64,000 nucleotides of DNA from contig NZ_LBIC01000019.1 in the NCBI RefSeq assembly GCF_001005725.1, positions 1 to 64,000 on the forward strand, written 5' to 3'. The position numbers and the translations under genes are program-made. Shown here piece after piece: positions 16,252 through 25,498 of the stretch. This DNA comes from Sphingobium chungbukense (lineage in GTDB: Bacteria > Pseudomonadota > Alphaproteobacteria > Sphingomonadales > Sphingomonadaceae). The notes below the pieces were generated by a model. It saw only the letters and a list, made by a program, of their open reading frames with translations. It ran no database searches and was not told where the DNA came from. The stretch's first letter is position 1; each line of letters starts with the position of its first letter.

Positions 16252-17256
16252 ATGAGCGAAAAGCCGACGGTTCTGGTGACGGGCGGGGCCGGCTATATCG
16301 GCAGCCATGCGGTGCTGGCGCTGCGCGACGCGGGCTATGGCGTCGTGGTGATCGACAATCTGGTGACCGGATTCCGCTGGGCGGTGCCGGAAGATGTGGC
16401 CTTCGTTCAAGGCGACATTTCCGACCAGCCGCTGGTGCAGCAGACCCTGCGCGATCATGGCGTGAAGGCGGTGATGCATTTCGCCGGATCGGTCGTGGTG
16501 CCGGAATCGGTCGAGAACCCGCTCAAATATTATCACAACAACAGCGCCAAGACCCGCGACCTGATCGAGAGCGTGGTGACGGTCGGCGTGCCGCATTTCA
16601 TCTTCTCCTCGACGGCGGCGACCTATGGCATTCCGGAGGAAAGCCCGGTCAGGGAAACGACGCCGCAGCGGCCGATCAATCCCTACGGCATGTCGAAGCT
16701 GATGACGGAATATATGCTGCGCGATGTCAGCGCGGCGCATCCGATGAATTTCTGCGCACTGCGTTATTTCAACGTCGCCGGGGCCGATCCGGCGGGGCGG
16801 ACGGGGCAATCGACGGCGGGGGCCACGCATCTGATCAAGGTGGCGGTCGAGGCGGCGCTGGGCAAGCGGAGCCATGTTTCGGTGTTCGGGACGGATTTCG
16901 ACACGCCGGACGGGACCGGGGTGCGCGACTATATCCATGTCACCGACCTGGCGGCGGCGCATGTGCTGGCGCTGGAGGCGTTGATGGCCGCCCCGGAGCA
17001 GAATTATCTGCTCAACTGCGGCTATGGGCGCGGCTTTTCCGTGCTGGAGGTGCTGGATGCGGTGGACCGGGTGACGAACCTCAGGATCGACCGGCGGATG
17101 GAAGGACGGCGCGCGGGCGATCCGGATGCGCTGATTTCCGATAACCATGCGATCATGGACGCCTTTCCCTGGAAACCGCAATATGCCGATCTGGACCAGA
17201 TCGTGACCCATGCCCTCGCCTGGGAGCGCAAGCTGACGGATATTCGCGGGGAATGA
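16252..17256 (+). CDS. galE: UDP-glucose 4-epimerase
   Basis: 334 aa extended SDR. NAD motif VTGGAGYIGSHAVLAL at residues 8-23; the catalytic Ser and Tyr-x3-Lys are in FSSTAATYG and NPYGMSK; the C-terminal part has VRDYIHVTDLAAAHV and the sugar-binding NCGYGRGFSVLEV. Interconverts UDP-glucose and UDP-galactose for surface polysaccharides. Its TGA overlaps the ATG of the next gene by 4 bases. Confidence 0.95.
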   Translation: MSEKPTVLVTGGAGYIGSHAVLALRDAGYGVVVIDNLVTGFRWAVPEDVAFVQGDISDQPLVQQTLRDHGVKAVMHFAGSVVVPESVENPLKYYHNNSAKTRDLIESVVTVGVPHFIFSSTAATYGIPEESPVRETTPQRPINPYGMSKLMTEYMLRDVSAAHPMNFCALRYFNVAGADPAGRTGQSTAGATHLIKVAVEAALGKRSHVSVFGTDFDTPDGTGVRDYIHVTDLAAAHVLALEALMAAPEQNYLLNCGYGRGFSVLEVLDAVDRVTNLRIDRRMEGRRAGDPDALISDNHAIMDAFPWKPQYADLDQIVTHALAWERKLTDIRGE

Positions 17257-17741
17257 GCGCGGAGTCGGTCCGGGCCTTCTTCTCCACCCATGCGCCGGAC
17301 GTCGCCATTATCGACCAGGGCGCAAGCACCGCCACGGTCGTTGAGGCGGCGCAGGCGCTGGGCGTGGTTCCGGCGCGCATCGCCAAGACGCTGTCGCTGC
17401 GCGTCGGGGACGAAGTGGCGCTGGTGGTCGCGCGCGGCGATGCCCGGCTGCATAATGGCAAGGCGAAGGCGGTGCTGGGCGCCAAGCCCCGGATGCTGGG
17501 GCTGGAGGAGGTCGAGGGGCTGACCGGACATCCCGTCGGCGGGGTCTGCCCCTTTGGATTATCCTCTCCCCTGCCGGTTTATTGCGATATATCCTTGCAG
17601 GCGTTCGACACCGTCTTTCCGGCCGCGGGATCGCGGACGACGTCGGTGGAACTGACGCCTGCGCGGCTGGCGGAACTGACCGAGGCGCGCTGGGTCGACA
17701 TTTGCACGATCCCTGACGAGATTTTGGCCGAAGAGAATTGA
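17253..17741 (+). CDS. YbaK/ProX-type aminoacyl-tRNA deacylase
   Basis: 162 aa single-domain editing protein. Conserved Lys in RIAKTLSLRVGDEVALVV and the GGVCPFGL block (GG.CPFGL is typical of ProX/YbaK) are present. Such free-standing proteins hydrolyse mis-acylated Cys- or Ala-tRNA(Pro). Start ATG 17253 overlaps the galE stop by 4 bases, and pgl follows after 6 bases, so galE, this gene and pgl probably form one transcript. Confidence 0.88.
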   Translation: MSAESVRAFFSTHAPDVAIIDQGASTATVVEAAQALGVVPARIAKTLSLRVGDEVALVVARGDARLHNGKAKAVLGAKPRMLGLEEVEGLTGHPVGGVCPFGLSSPLPVYCDISLQAFDTVFPAAGSRTTSVELTPARLAELTEARWVDICTIPDEILAEEN

Positions 17742-17747
17742 GTTGCC

Positions 17748-18437
17748 ATGCCCACTGAACATCTTTTCGTCGATGGCGCCCTGGCCGCCGCCAACATGGC
17801 GCAGCGGATTGCCGCCCTGTTGGCAGATGCCATCGCGGCGCGCGGCGTGGCGACGATCGCCTTGTCGGGCGGACGATCGCCCAAGCCGGTGCTGGAGGCG
17901 CTGTCGCAAGTCGCGCTCGATTGGGACAAGGTGATCGTCACTCTGGTCGATGAGCGCTGGGTGGCGCCCGATCATGCCGACAGCAATGAGCGGCTGATCC
18001 GCGAAAATCTGCTTCGCGGGAAGGCTGCGGCGGCGCGCTTCGTGCCGATGAAGAACGATGCGGCGGATGCCTATGCGGGGCAAGCCGAATGCGAGGCGAC
18101 CTTTGCCGCCCTGCCCTGGCCGCTCGACATCATATTGCTGGGCATGGGCGAGGATGGGCATACCGCCTCGCTGTTCCCGGAGGCGGGCGAACTGGCGGAG
18201 GGACTGTCGACGCAGGCGCATGTGCTGGCGGTGACGCCGCCTGCCGCGCCGCATCAGCGCATGTCGTTGAGTGCCGCGGCGATATTGGCGAGCCGGCATA
18301 TCTTCCTCCAGATCGGTGGGGCGGCGAAGAAGGCGGTCTATGACCGGGCTCTGGCTGGCGGGCCTGTGGAGGAGTTACCGATCCGGGTGGCGCTGTGCCA
18401 GCATGGGGTGTCGGTGGAGGTGTGGATCTCGCAATGA
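17748..18437 (+). CDS. pgl: 6-phosphogluconolactonase
   Basis: 229 aa DevB/SOL-type enzyme that hydrolyses 6-phosphogluconolactone between Zwf and Edd in the Entner-Doudoroff route. Substrate-binding blocks: LSGGRSPKPVLEAL (about 40-53), VTLVDERWVAPDHADSNE (about 65-82) and LLGMGEDGHTASLFP (about 127-141) with the catalytic His. Unlike many relatives, it is not inside the zwf-edd-glk-eda cluster but about 2 kb before it, in the galE operon. Confidence 0.93.
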   Translation: MPTEHLFVDGALAAANMAQRIAALLADAIAARGVATIALSGGRSPKPVLEALSQVALDWDKVIVTLVDERWVAPDHADSNERLIRENLLRGKAAAARFVPMKNDAADAYAGQAECEATFAALPWPLDIILLGMGEDGHTASLFPEAGELAEGLSTQAHVLAVTPPAAPHQRMSLSAAAILASRHIFLQIGGAAKKAVYDRALAGGPVEELPIRVALCQHGVSVEVWISQ

Positions 18438-18441
18438 GCCG

Positions 18442-18705
18442 TCAGTCGCGCGGCTTGTGCTTCGAGAAGAGATAGCGCCAGACGCCGACCATGTTGATGC
18501 CGAGCAGCGCGATATTCTGGAGGCCGATGCCTTCGCTGTCCTCCGACAGGAAACCCCAGGCGATCAGCGCGACCGAGGAGGTCACGAACAATATGAAAGC
18601 CCATCCGGTGATGCGGCGACCGAGATTGAGCGATACGATAAGGGCTGCAATGGTGGCGGTGGCGGCGCCATAATATTGCAGGGCGTCGAGGACGGTTTCG
18701 TTCAC
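18442..18705 (-). CDS. Small membrane protein, function unknown
   Basis: 87 aa from GTG 18705. Three hydrophobic segments are visible: GAATATIAALIVSLNLG, GWAFILFVTSSVALIAWGFL and LQNIALLGINMVGVWRYLF, ending KHKPRD. The layout resembles small predicted inner-membrane proteins of PnuC-like topology, but I do not recognise a family with certainty. It converges on pgl (4 bases) and is divergent from the aminotransferase. In the same frame the ORF runs on upstream antisense to the aminotransferase; that part is not considered coding. Confidence 0.6.
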   Translation of the reverse strand: MNETVLDALQYYGAATATIAALIVSLNLGRRITGWAFILFVTSSVALIAWGFLSEDSEGIGLQNIALLGINMVGVWRYLFSKHKPRD

Positions 18706-18759
18706 GCATGTCCAACGCGGCAATTGTGACAAGGTTGCGGGGCGGGTAAGAGGCGGCGC

Positions 18760-19914
18760 ATGGTTGCCAACATCGATCCTTTTCACGCCATCGCCATCAG
18801 CCGGGAAGCCCACAGGCTGGAGGCCGAGGGGCGATCCATCCTGCATATGGAATTCGGCCAGCCTTCGACCGGGGCGCCGTCCGCCGCGATTGCGCAGGCG
18901 CATGCGGTGCTGGACAGCGATCCCATGGGTTATTGGGAAAGCCCCGCGCTGAAGGAGCGAATCGCGCTGCATTATCGGGAGCGTTACGGCGTTACCGTCG
19001 ATGCGGAGCAGATTTTGCTGACCTGCGGGGCTTCGCCGGGGCTGGTGCTGGCATTGACCAGTCTGTTCGCACCGGGGGCCAGGGTGGCGACGGCGCGGCC
19101 GGGCTATGTCGCCTATCGCAACACGTTGAAGGCGCTGTATCTGGAACCGCTGGAGGTCGATTGCGGGCCGGCGGAACGCTATCAGATCGGCGCGGCGGCG
19201 CTGGAGGCTCTGGAACCGGCGCCGGACGGGGCGATCATCGCCAGCCCGGCCAATCCGACCGGGACCATCATTCCGGCGGACGAGATGGCGCGAATCGCCG
19301 AGACCTGCCGGGCGCGCGGCATCCGGATCGTGTCGGACGAAATCTACCACGGCCTGAGTTACGGCGATCCCGCGCGGTCGATGCTGGAATTCGCGCCGGA
19401 CGCGGTGATCGTGAACAGCTTTTCCAAATATTTTTCCATGGCCGGATGGCGGCTGGGCTGGGTGGTGTTTCCGCCCGACCTGATCGACACGGCGCGGGCG
19501 CGGATGGGGAATCTGTTCCTGACGCCCCCTTCCCTGGCGCAACATGCGGGACTGAAGGCGTTCGACTGCATCGATGAGCTGGAGGGGCATGTCGCGACCT
19601 ATCGGCGGAACCGGGAATTGCTGCTGGCCGCGCTGCCCGCGCTGGGGTTGCGGGAGATCGCGCCGCCGGACGGGGCCTTCTACATTTATGCGGATGTGGG
19701 GCATCTGACCGACGACAGCCTGGCCTTCTGCCAGAAGCTGCTGCGCAACACGGGGGTGGCGACGGCGCCGGGGATCGATTTCGATCCGGTGGATGGGCAC
19801 CGGCATATCCGCTTCAGCTTCGCCGTTTCGACCGATCGGGTGGAGGATGCCATCGCGCGGATGATTCCCTGGTTCAAGGCCCAGGCCATAGCGTCCAAGA
19901 AGGGAATCTTTTGA
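18760..19914 (+). CDS. PLP-dependent aminotransferase, class I/II
   Basis: 384 aa fold-type I aminotransferase. Visible landmarks: CGASPGLVLALTSLF (cofactor phosphate region, about 90-104), SPANPTGTIIP (about 165-175), DEIYHGLSYG (about 195-204), and the Schiff-base Lys in NSFSKYFSMAGWRLGW (about 222-237), with the Arg that binds the substrate carboxylate in HRHIRFSFA. Amino donor and acceptor cannot be predicted. An intrinsic terminator follows 92 bases downstream. Confidence 0.9.
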   Translation: MVANIDPFHAIAISREAHRLEAEGRSILHMEFGQPSTGAPSAAIAQAHAVLDSDPMGYWESPALKERIALHYRERYGVTVDAEQILLTCGASPGLVLALTSLFAPGARVATARPGYVAYRNTLKALYLEPLEVDCGPAERYQIGAAALEALEPAPDGAIIASPANPTGTIIPADEMARIAETCRARGIRIVSDEIYHGLSYGDPARSMLEFAPDAVIVNSFSKYFSMAGWRLGWVVFPPDLIDTARARMGNLFLTPPSLAQHAGLKAFDCIDELEGHVATYRRNRELLLAALPALGLREIAPPDGAFYIYADVGHLTDDSLAFCQKLLRNTGVATAPGIDFDPVDGHRHIRFSFAVSTDRVEDAIARMIPWFKAQAIASKKGIF

Positions 19915-20006
19915 GGCGGCACATGAGATTTTTCTGGTATCGTAACGATTTACCATTAAGCGCGGCGACGCGACCCGAAGCTTTTACATCGTGAAAGCTT
20001 TACCTA

Positions 20007-20037
20007 GCCCGGCAGCTTCGGCTGTCGGGCTTTTTTT
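20007..20037 (+). terminator. Rho-independent terminator
   Basis: Stem GCCCGGCAGC / GCTGTCGGGC around a stable TTCG tetraloop, followed by seven T residues. It ends the aminotransferase transcript, 92 bases after its stop. The bases between (19915-20006) have no reading frame, so a short processed RNA ending here is also possible. Confidence 0.85.
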
Positions 20038-20189
20038 CCATCTATGAAAAACGAACCCTTTAGGGTTCGCAAGGCCGAACGGCCGCCGAGCTTATGCGAG
20101 GATAGCCAAGCCGACACGCCACCCATCGAACCTGTTCGATGGGGCCCGAGATGGCGTCGGCGCCGGCGCTTAAGACAAAATAAAAATGA

Positions 20190-20274
20190 TGGTGCGGGCG
20201 GTCGGAATCGAACCGACACTCCTTTCGGAACCGGATTTTGAGTCCGGCGCGTCTACCAGTTTCACCACGCCCGC
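20190..20274 (-). tRNA. tRNA-Leu (CAA)
   Basis: 85 nt on the minus strand including encoded CCA. The acceptor stem GCGGGCG pairs with CGCCCGC; the anticodon arm is CCGGA-CTCAAAA-TCCGG giving anticodon CAA; a long variable arm (GTTCCGAAAGGAGT) marks a class II tRNA; the T arm is GTCGG-TTCGATT-CCGAC. Downstream, at 20040-20150, lie short inverted repeats (CGAACCC-TTTA-GGGTTCG; CATCGAAC-CT-GTTCGATG). Confidence 0.97.
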
Positions 20275-20287
20275 ATGCCCATTGAAC

Positions 20288-20331
20288 GCGTTTTCCGAGC
20301 CGGAAGATGATTCCATCTTCCTTGAAAACGC
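20288..20331. repeat. Long hairpin element between tRNA-Leu and zwf (GCGTTTTC type)
   Basis: Outer arms GCGTTTTC (20288-20295) and GAAAACGC (20324-20331) enclose inner arms GGAAGATG (20302-20309) and CATCTTCC (20314-20321). Similar outer-arm and CGGA/TCCG patterns recur at 46976-47020 and 59764-59805, so this seems to be a dispersed hairpin family. Confidence 0.55.
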
Positions 20332-20498
20332 TTGGGGTCGAGCGCCAATGGCAAAATCGGCGGCCAGCGTCCAGCCAAAAATCATGTTGCGGTTGCGAGA
20401 TGATATGAGCCGCTGTAGCCTGCTTGCGTAACGAGCGCCGCAGGGTATAAGGGCGGCTTCGTGCAGACATAGAAACTCCAACGGAAAAGGGGCATCCT

Positions 20499-21959
20499 TT
20501 GACCGAACCGTCTGCCACGTTCCTGTTGTTCGGCGCCACCGGCGATCTGGCGCACAGGATGATCTTTCCTTCGCTCTACAATCTGCTGGCCGACGGCCTG
20601 CTGCCCGATGATTTCCTGATCATCGCGTCGGGCCGATCCGAATTCACGGACGAGGCGTTCCGGGCGGATATCGACAAGGCCTTGCAGAAGTTCCTCGGCC
20701 CTGAGCGCTATGATGCGGACATGGCGGGCAGGCTGCGTGCCATGATCGTCTATCAGTCGGTCGAGGCGGGCAATGCCGGCCAGTTCAAGGCGCTGGGCGA
20801 GCGGCTGGACGGACGGCTGGACAAGGGCGTTTCGGTCTATCTTTCGACGCCCCCTTCCCTGTTCGCGCCGACCGCGCAGGGACTGGCCGAGGCGGGGCTG
20901 ATCACGCCCCGGACGCGGATCGCGATGGAAAAGCCGATCGGCAAGGACCTGGCCTCTTCGAAGGAGGTCAATGACGGTATCGGCGCCCTCTTTGCCGAAG
21001 ACCAGATTTTCCGCGTCGACCATTATCTGGGCAAGGAAACGGTCCAGAACCTGCTCGCCCTGCGTTTCGGCAATGTGATGTTCGAGCCGCTGTGGAACGC
21101 GACCGCCATCGACCATGTGCAGATTACCGTGGGCGAGACGGTGGGCCTTGAGGGCCGGGTTTCCTATTATGACGGGGTCGGCGCGCTGCGCGACATGGTG
21201 CAGAACCACGTTCTCCAGATCCTGTCGATCATCGCCATGGAGCCGCCCGCGCGGATGGACCCGACCGCCGTGCGCGACGAAAAGGTGAAGGCGCTGCGAT
21301 CGCTGCGCCCGATGACCGCCGAAACGGTCAAGACCCATAGCGTTCGCGGGCAATATACGCCCGGTGCGGTCGGCGGGCAGATCGTCACCGGCTATGCCGA
21401 CGAACTAGGCAGGCCGTCCGACACCGAAACCTTCGTGGCATTGAAGGCCCATATCGACAATTGGCGCTGGCAGGGTGTGCCCTTCTACCTGCGCACGGGC
21501 AAGCGCATGCCGACGCGCCAATCGGAAATATTGATCCAGTTCAAGCCGGTGCGCCATTCCATCTTCGGGCGCAATGGCGGGTCCGGTCTGGAGCCGAACA
21601 CGCTCATCATCCGGTTGCAGCCGGAAGAATATATCCGGCTGCTGATCATGAGCAAAAGGCCGGGGCTGGAGCGCGACGTGCATCTGGAGGAGGTGACGCT
21701 GGACGTGTCGCTGACCGCCGCCTTTGCCGGGCAGCGCCGCCGCATCGCCTATGAGCGGCTGATCCTGGACCTGCTGGCCGGGGACGCCACGCTGTTCGTG
21801 CGCCGGGACGAGGTGGAGGCGCAATGGACCTGGATCGATTCGATCATCGACGGGTGGAAAGAGGCCGGCGTGAAGCCTTCGTCCTATTCTTCCGGGAACT
21901 GGGGCCCCTCCTCAGCCATTGCCCTTATCGAACGTGACGGAGCAAGCTGGAATGACTGA
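20499..21959 (+). CDS. zwf: Glucose-6-phosphate 1-dehydrogenase
   Basis: 486 aa. NADP motif FLLFGATGDLAHRMIFPSL at residues 8-26; the active-site block RVDHYLGKETVQNLLALRF (about 172-190) with catalytic His, and EKPIGKDLASS. First enzyme of the Entner-Doudoroff route. The start is TTG 20499 (MTEPSATFLL), preceded by GGAAAAGGGG at optimal distance. Its last codons overlap the ATG of edd, so zwf and edd are translationally coupled. Confidence 0.96.
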   Translation: MTEPSATFLLFGATGDLAHRMIFPSLYNLLADGLLPDDFLIIASGRSEFTDEAFRADIDKALQKFLGPERYDADMAGRLRAMIVYQSVEAGNAGQFKALGERLDGRLDKGVSVYLSTPPSLFAPTAQGLAEAGLITPRTRIAMEKPIGKDLASSKEVNDGIGALFAEDQIFRVDHYLGKETVQNLLALRFGNVMFEPLWNATAIDHVQITVGETVGLEGRVSYYDGVGALRDMVQNHVLQILSIIAMEPPARMDPTAVRDEKVKALRSLRPMTAETVKTHSVRGQYTPGAVGGQIVTGYADELGRPSDTETFVALKAHIDNWRWQGVPFYLRTGKRMPTRQSEILIQFKPVRHSIFGRNGGSGLEPNTLIIRLQPEEYIRLLIMSKRPGLERDVHLEEVTLDVSLTAAFAGQRRRIAYERLILDLLAGDATLFVRRDEVEAQWTWIDSIIDGWKEAGVKPSSYSSGNWGPSSAIALIERDGASWND

Positions 21960-23777
21960 TCTTCATCCGGTGATCGCCAAGGTCACCGAGCGTATCACGA
22001 AGCGCAGTGCCGCTTCGCGTCTCAAATATCTGAGCCTGATCGAGCGCGGACGGGATGCGGGGACAAACCGCGCCCAGCTTTCGTGCGGGAACCTGGCCCA
22101 TGGCTTTGCCGCGAGCGGCGAAGACAAGGCTGTCATCCGTACCGGCGCGGCGATGAACTTCGGCATCGTCACCGCCTATAACGACATGCTTTCGGCGCAT
22201 CAGCCCTATGGCCGTTACCCTGAGCAGATCAAGCTGGCGGCGCGCGAGGTCGGCTGCACCGCGCAGGTCGCGGGCGGCGTCCCCGCGATGTGCGACGGCG
22301 TGACCCAGGGACAGGCGGGCATGGACCTGTCGCTCTTTTCCCGCGACACCATCGCGCTGTCGACGGCAATCGCCCTCTCCCATGCGATGTTCGAAGGCGC
22401 GCTGATGCTGGGCATTTGCGACAAGATCGTACCCGGCCTGCTGATCGGCGCGCTGCGTTTCGGGCATCTACCGACCATCTTCGTCCCCGCCGGGCCGATG
22501 CCGTCGGGCCTTGCCAACAAGGAGAAGGTGCGCATCCGCCAGCTTTATGCCGAGGGCAAGGTGGGCCGCGAGGAGCTGCTGGAATCGGAAAGCGCCAGCT
22601 ATCATGGCGCGGGCACCTGCACCTTCTATGGCACGGCCAATTCGAACCAGATGATGATGGAGATGATGGGCCTGCACATGCCCGCCGCCTCCTTCGTGCA
22701 TCCGGGCACCAAATTGCGGCAGGAATTGACGCGGGCGGCGGTGCATCAATTGTCGCGGATCGGTTGGGACGGCGACGATTATCGGCCGCTGGGGCATTGC
22801 GTCGATGAAAAGGCGATCGTCAACGCCATCATCGGCCTGATGGCGACCGGCGGGTCGACCAACCATGCCATCCACCTGCCCGCCATGGCGCGGGCGGCGG
22901 GCATCATCATCGACTGGACCGATTTCGCCGAGATTTCCGATGTCGTGCCGTTGCTGGCACGGGTCTATCCCAACGGATCGGGCGATGTGAACAATTTCCA
23001 CGCGGCGGGCGGGATTTCCTACGTGATCCGCGAACTGCTCGAAAATGGCCTGCTGCACGGCGATATTCCGACCGTCGCGCGCCGGGGCCTGGCCGATTAT
23101 GGGCAGGAGCCGGTGCTGGAGAACGAGGCGCTGGTCTGGAAGGACGTGCCGGAATCGCGGGACACAAGCATATTGCGGCCGGTATCCGATCCCTTCAGCC
23201 CGGATGGCGGCATGAAGCTGTTGTCGGGCAATCTGGGCCGTTGCGTCATGAAGGTGAGCGCGGTCGACAAGGAGCGCTGGACCATCGAGGCGCCCGCGGC
23301 GGTCTTCCACGATCAGGACGATGTGCTGCGCGCCTTCAAGGCGGGCGAACTGGAGCGCGATGTCGTGGTCGTGGTGCGTTTCCAAGGCCCGAAGGCGAAC
23401 GGGATGCCGGAATTGCACAAGCTGACCCCGGCGCTGGGCGTGTTGCAGGACCGGGGTTTCCGCGTCGCGCTGGTGACGGACGGGCGCATGTCGGGGGCTT
23501 CGGGCAAGGTGCCTGCGGCCATTCATCTTTCGCCCGAGGCTTTGGGCGGCGGTCCGATCGGCAGGCTGCGCGACGGCGATGTCGTCCGGGTCTGCGCGGA
23601 GACGGGCGAGATCACGGCGCTGGTGGATACGGCCGAGTGGAGGCACGGGACGTTCCGGCGGCGCCCCCTGCCCCCTATGATACCGGGCGCGAGCTGTTCG
23701 CGCTGTTCCGGCAGCATAGCGATCTGGCGGAGAGCGGCGCCTCGCCGATCCTCGCGGCGATGGAAACCGAAGTTTAA
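21952..23777 (+). CDS. edd: Phosphogluconate dehydratase, frameshifted near its 3' end
   Basis: Converts 6-phosphogluconate to KDPG. [4Fe-4S] dehydratase of the IlvD/Edd family, 608 aa after correction. Recognisable blocks: IVTAYNDMLSAHQPYGRYP, CDGVTQGQAGMDLSLFSRD, MATGGSTNHAIHLPAM and VTDGRMSGASGKVPAAIHL. After DTAEW (about 23,640) the frame is lost: one G is missing from TGGGAG. The correct C-terminus (EARDVPAAPP.. to ILAAMETEV) continues in another frame to the TAA at 23777. Left as it stands, the original frame has no stop, crosses a REP element and fuses to glk (978 codons). Start ATG 21952 overlaps zwf. A sequencing error is the likely cause. Confidence 0.93.
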
Positions 23778-23790
23778 AGCCCACCCCCGG

Positions 23791-23867
23791 TCATCCCGGC
23801 GAACGCTGGGATCTCGTGAGGCGATGCCGTGCGCTCACGCGGGAGATCCCAGCGTTCGCCGGGATGA
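23791..23867. repeat. REP-like inverted repeat between edd and glk
   Basis: Perfect 25-base arms (23791-23815 and 23843-23867), core TCATCCCGGCGAACGCTGGG, around a 27-base loop with its own GTGAG/CTCAC pairing. This is a widespread intergenic repeat type in alphaproteobacteria. In the transcript it would form a very stable hairpin between edd and glk. Confidence 0.85.
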
Positions 23868-23889
23868 CGATATAAATGGAGAGGTCTTT

Positions 23890-24855
23890 GTGACCGAGAT
23901 TATTGCAGCCGATATTGGCGGGACCAATGCCCGCTTCGCCCGCGCCAGACTGGATGCGCGCAATGTCCCGACTTTGGGCAAGGTGCGCAAATATAAGGTC
24001 GCCGATTATCCCAGCCTTCAAGCCTGCTGGGCGGCATTCGTCGCGGATGAGGGCGGCGATCTGCCGACTTCCGCCTCCATCGCCTTTGCGACCGCGATCG
24101 GGCGCGAGGTGATCAAGCTGACCAACAGCGCCTGGGTGATCCGGCCCGATACGCTTACGCAAGAACTGGGGCTCAAACATCTGCGGCTGGTCAATGACTT
24201 CGAGGCGGTGGCCCATGCCGTCGCGCGCCTGCCGGAAGAGAATCTGCCGTTGCTGTTCGGGGAGGACAGGCCCTTTCCGCGCGACGGCGGGGTGACGATA
24301 TTGGGGCCGGGCACGGGGCTGGGCGTCGCCATGATCGCCTTCGACGATGGCGAGCCGCATGTCATCGCGACCGAGGGCGGACATCTGGACTTCGCGCCGC
24401 TGGACCCGCTGGAGGAGAAGATCCTCGCCTATCTGCGGGACAAGTTCCTGCGCGTGTCGACCGAGCGGATCGTGTCGGGGCCGGGGCTCAACAATATCTA
24501 CAAGGCGATGGCGACCATCGGCCATGACCGGGTCGTGCTGATGGAGGATGCCGAATTGTGGCAGGCGGCGATCGACGGCACGGACGAATTCGCGCGGGCG
24601 GCGTTCGAGCGGTTCTGCCTGTCCTACGGCTCGGTCGCGGGCGACCTGGCGCTGGCGCAGGGGCCGCATGGCGTGGTGCTGGCGGGCGGGCTGACCCAGC
24701 GGATGCGGGAGTTATTGCCGCAGAGTGGGTTCCATCAGCGCTTCACCGCCAAGGGGCGGTTCGAGAGCCTGATGAAATCCGTGCCGATCCGGCTGGCGAT
24801 GCATGACGAAATCGGGCTGTACGGCGCCGCCGCAGCCTTTCGGGAGAAGAAATAA
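23890..24855 (+). CDS. glk: Glucokinase
   Basis: 321 aa bacterial glucokinase (Pfam Glk type) that phosphorylates glucose to feed Zwf. ATP-binding loop ADIGGTNARFARARL at residues 8-22; sugar-binding NDFEAVAHAVARL; GPGTGLGVAMI; EGGHLDFAPLDPLEE; C-terminal GVVLAGGLTQRM. The start is GTG 23890 after GGAGAGG; the preceding in-frame sequence belongs to the REP element and the shifted end of edd. The TAA overlaps the ATG of eda by one base. Confidence 0.94.
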   Translation: MTEIIAADIGGTNARFARARLDARNVPTLGKVRKYKVADYPSLQACWAAFVADEGGDLPTSASIAFATAIGREVIKLTNSAWVIRPDTLTQELGLKHLRLVNDFEAVAHAVARLPEENLPLLFGEDRPFPRDGGVTILGPGTGLGVAMIAFDDGEPHVIATEGGHLDFAPLDPLEEKILAYLRDKFLRVSTERIVSGPGLNNIYKAMATIGHDRVVLMEDAELWQAAIDGTDEFARAAFERFCLSYGSVAGDLALAQGPHGVVLAGGLTQRMRELLPQSGFHQRFTAKGRFESLMKSVPIRLAMHDEIGLYGAAAAFREKK

Positions 24856-25470
24856 TGTCCTTGAGCGTGGAACAGGTGATGGAACTGGCGCCGGTCATCC
24901 CGGTGCTGGTGGTCGATCGGGTCGAGGATGCGCTGCCGATTGCGCGGGCGCTGGTGAAGGGCGGCTGCCTGCACTGGAGGTGACGCTGCGGACGCCTGCG
25001 GCGCTGGACGTGATCCGGGAGATGGCGAAGGTCGAGGGCGCGGTGGTCGGTGCGGGCACGGTGCTCAATCCGGCGCAACTGGATGCTGCGATGGAGGCGG
25101 GTGCGCGCTTCATCGTCAGCCCTGGCTTGACCGAGCCTTTGGGGAAAGCGGCGATTGCGGCGGGGATTCCCTTCCTGCCCGGCACGGCGACGGCAGGCGA
25201 TATCATGCGTGGGCTGGACATGGGGCTGTCGCATTTCAAATTCTTTCCGGCGGAGACTTCGGGTGGCTTGCCTGCCTTGAAGGCTCTGGCGGCGCCACTG
25301 CACACGGCGCGTTTCTGCCGACCGGCGGGATCACGGCGGAAAGCGCGCCCAGGTGGCTGGCGAAACCCTTCATCAAATGCGTGGGCGGGAGCTGGGTCGT
25401 GCCCAAGGGGCCAGTCGATCCTGTGAAGATCGAGGCGTTGGCACGCGAGGCGGCGTCACTGCCGCGCTGA
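24855..25470 (+). pseudogene. eda: KDPG aldolase, broken by two single-base deletions (probable sequencing errors)
   Basis: 2-dehydro-3-deoxy-phosphogluconate aldolase, last enzyme of the Entner-Doudoroff route; 205 aa if restored. The N-terminus (APVIPVLVVDRVEDALPIAR) runs from ATG 24855 to a false stop; a missing base in GGCGGC(C)TGCC near 24,965 shifts the frame. LEVTLRTPAALDVIREMA with the catalytic Glu, the GAGTVLNPAQ block and the Schiff-base Lys in SHFKFFPAE are in the second frame. A second missing base near 25,319 moves PTGGITAESAPRW and the C-terminus, through KPFIKCVGGSWVVPKGP, into a third frame. All family blocks are present and ordered. Confidence 0.88.
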
Positions 25471-25498
25471 GCTTGCGTCCGGACGGGTGCCATCCTAG

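Noticed and set aside
20040..20189. A small RNA gene between the terminator and tRNA-Leu
   Set aside because: Short inverted repeats are present, but there is no promoter, T tract or conserved RNA motif to support a gene.
20190..20331. tRNA-Leu as an integration site for a genomic island
   Set aside because: No repeated tRNA 3' end, no integrase and no change in gene character on either side.
21952..24855. A genuine bifunctional Edd-Glk enzyme
   Set aside because: The linker would be translated REP sequence, the true Edd end and stop lie in the neighbouring frame, and glk has its own ribosome site; a missing base explains it.
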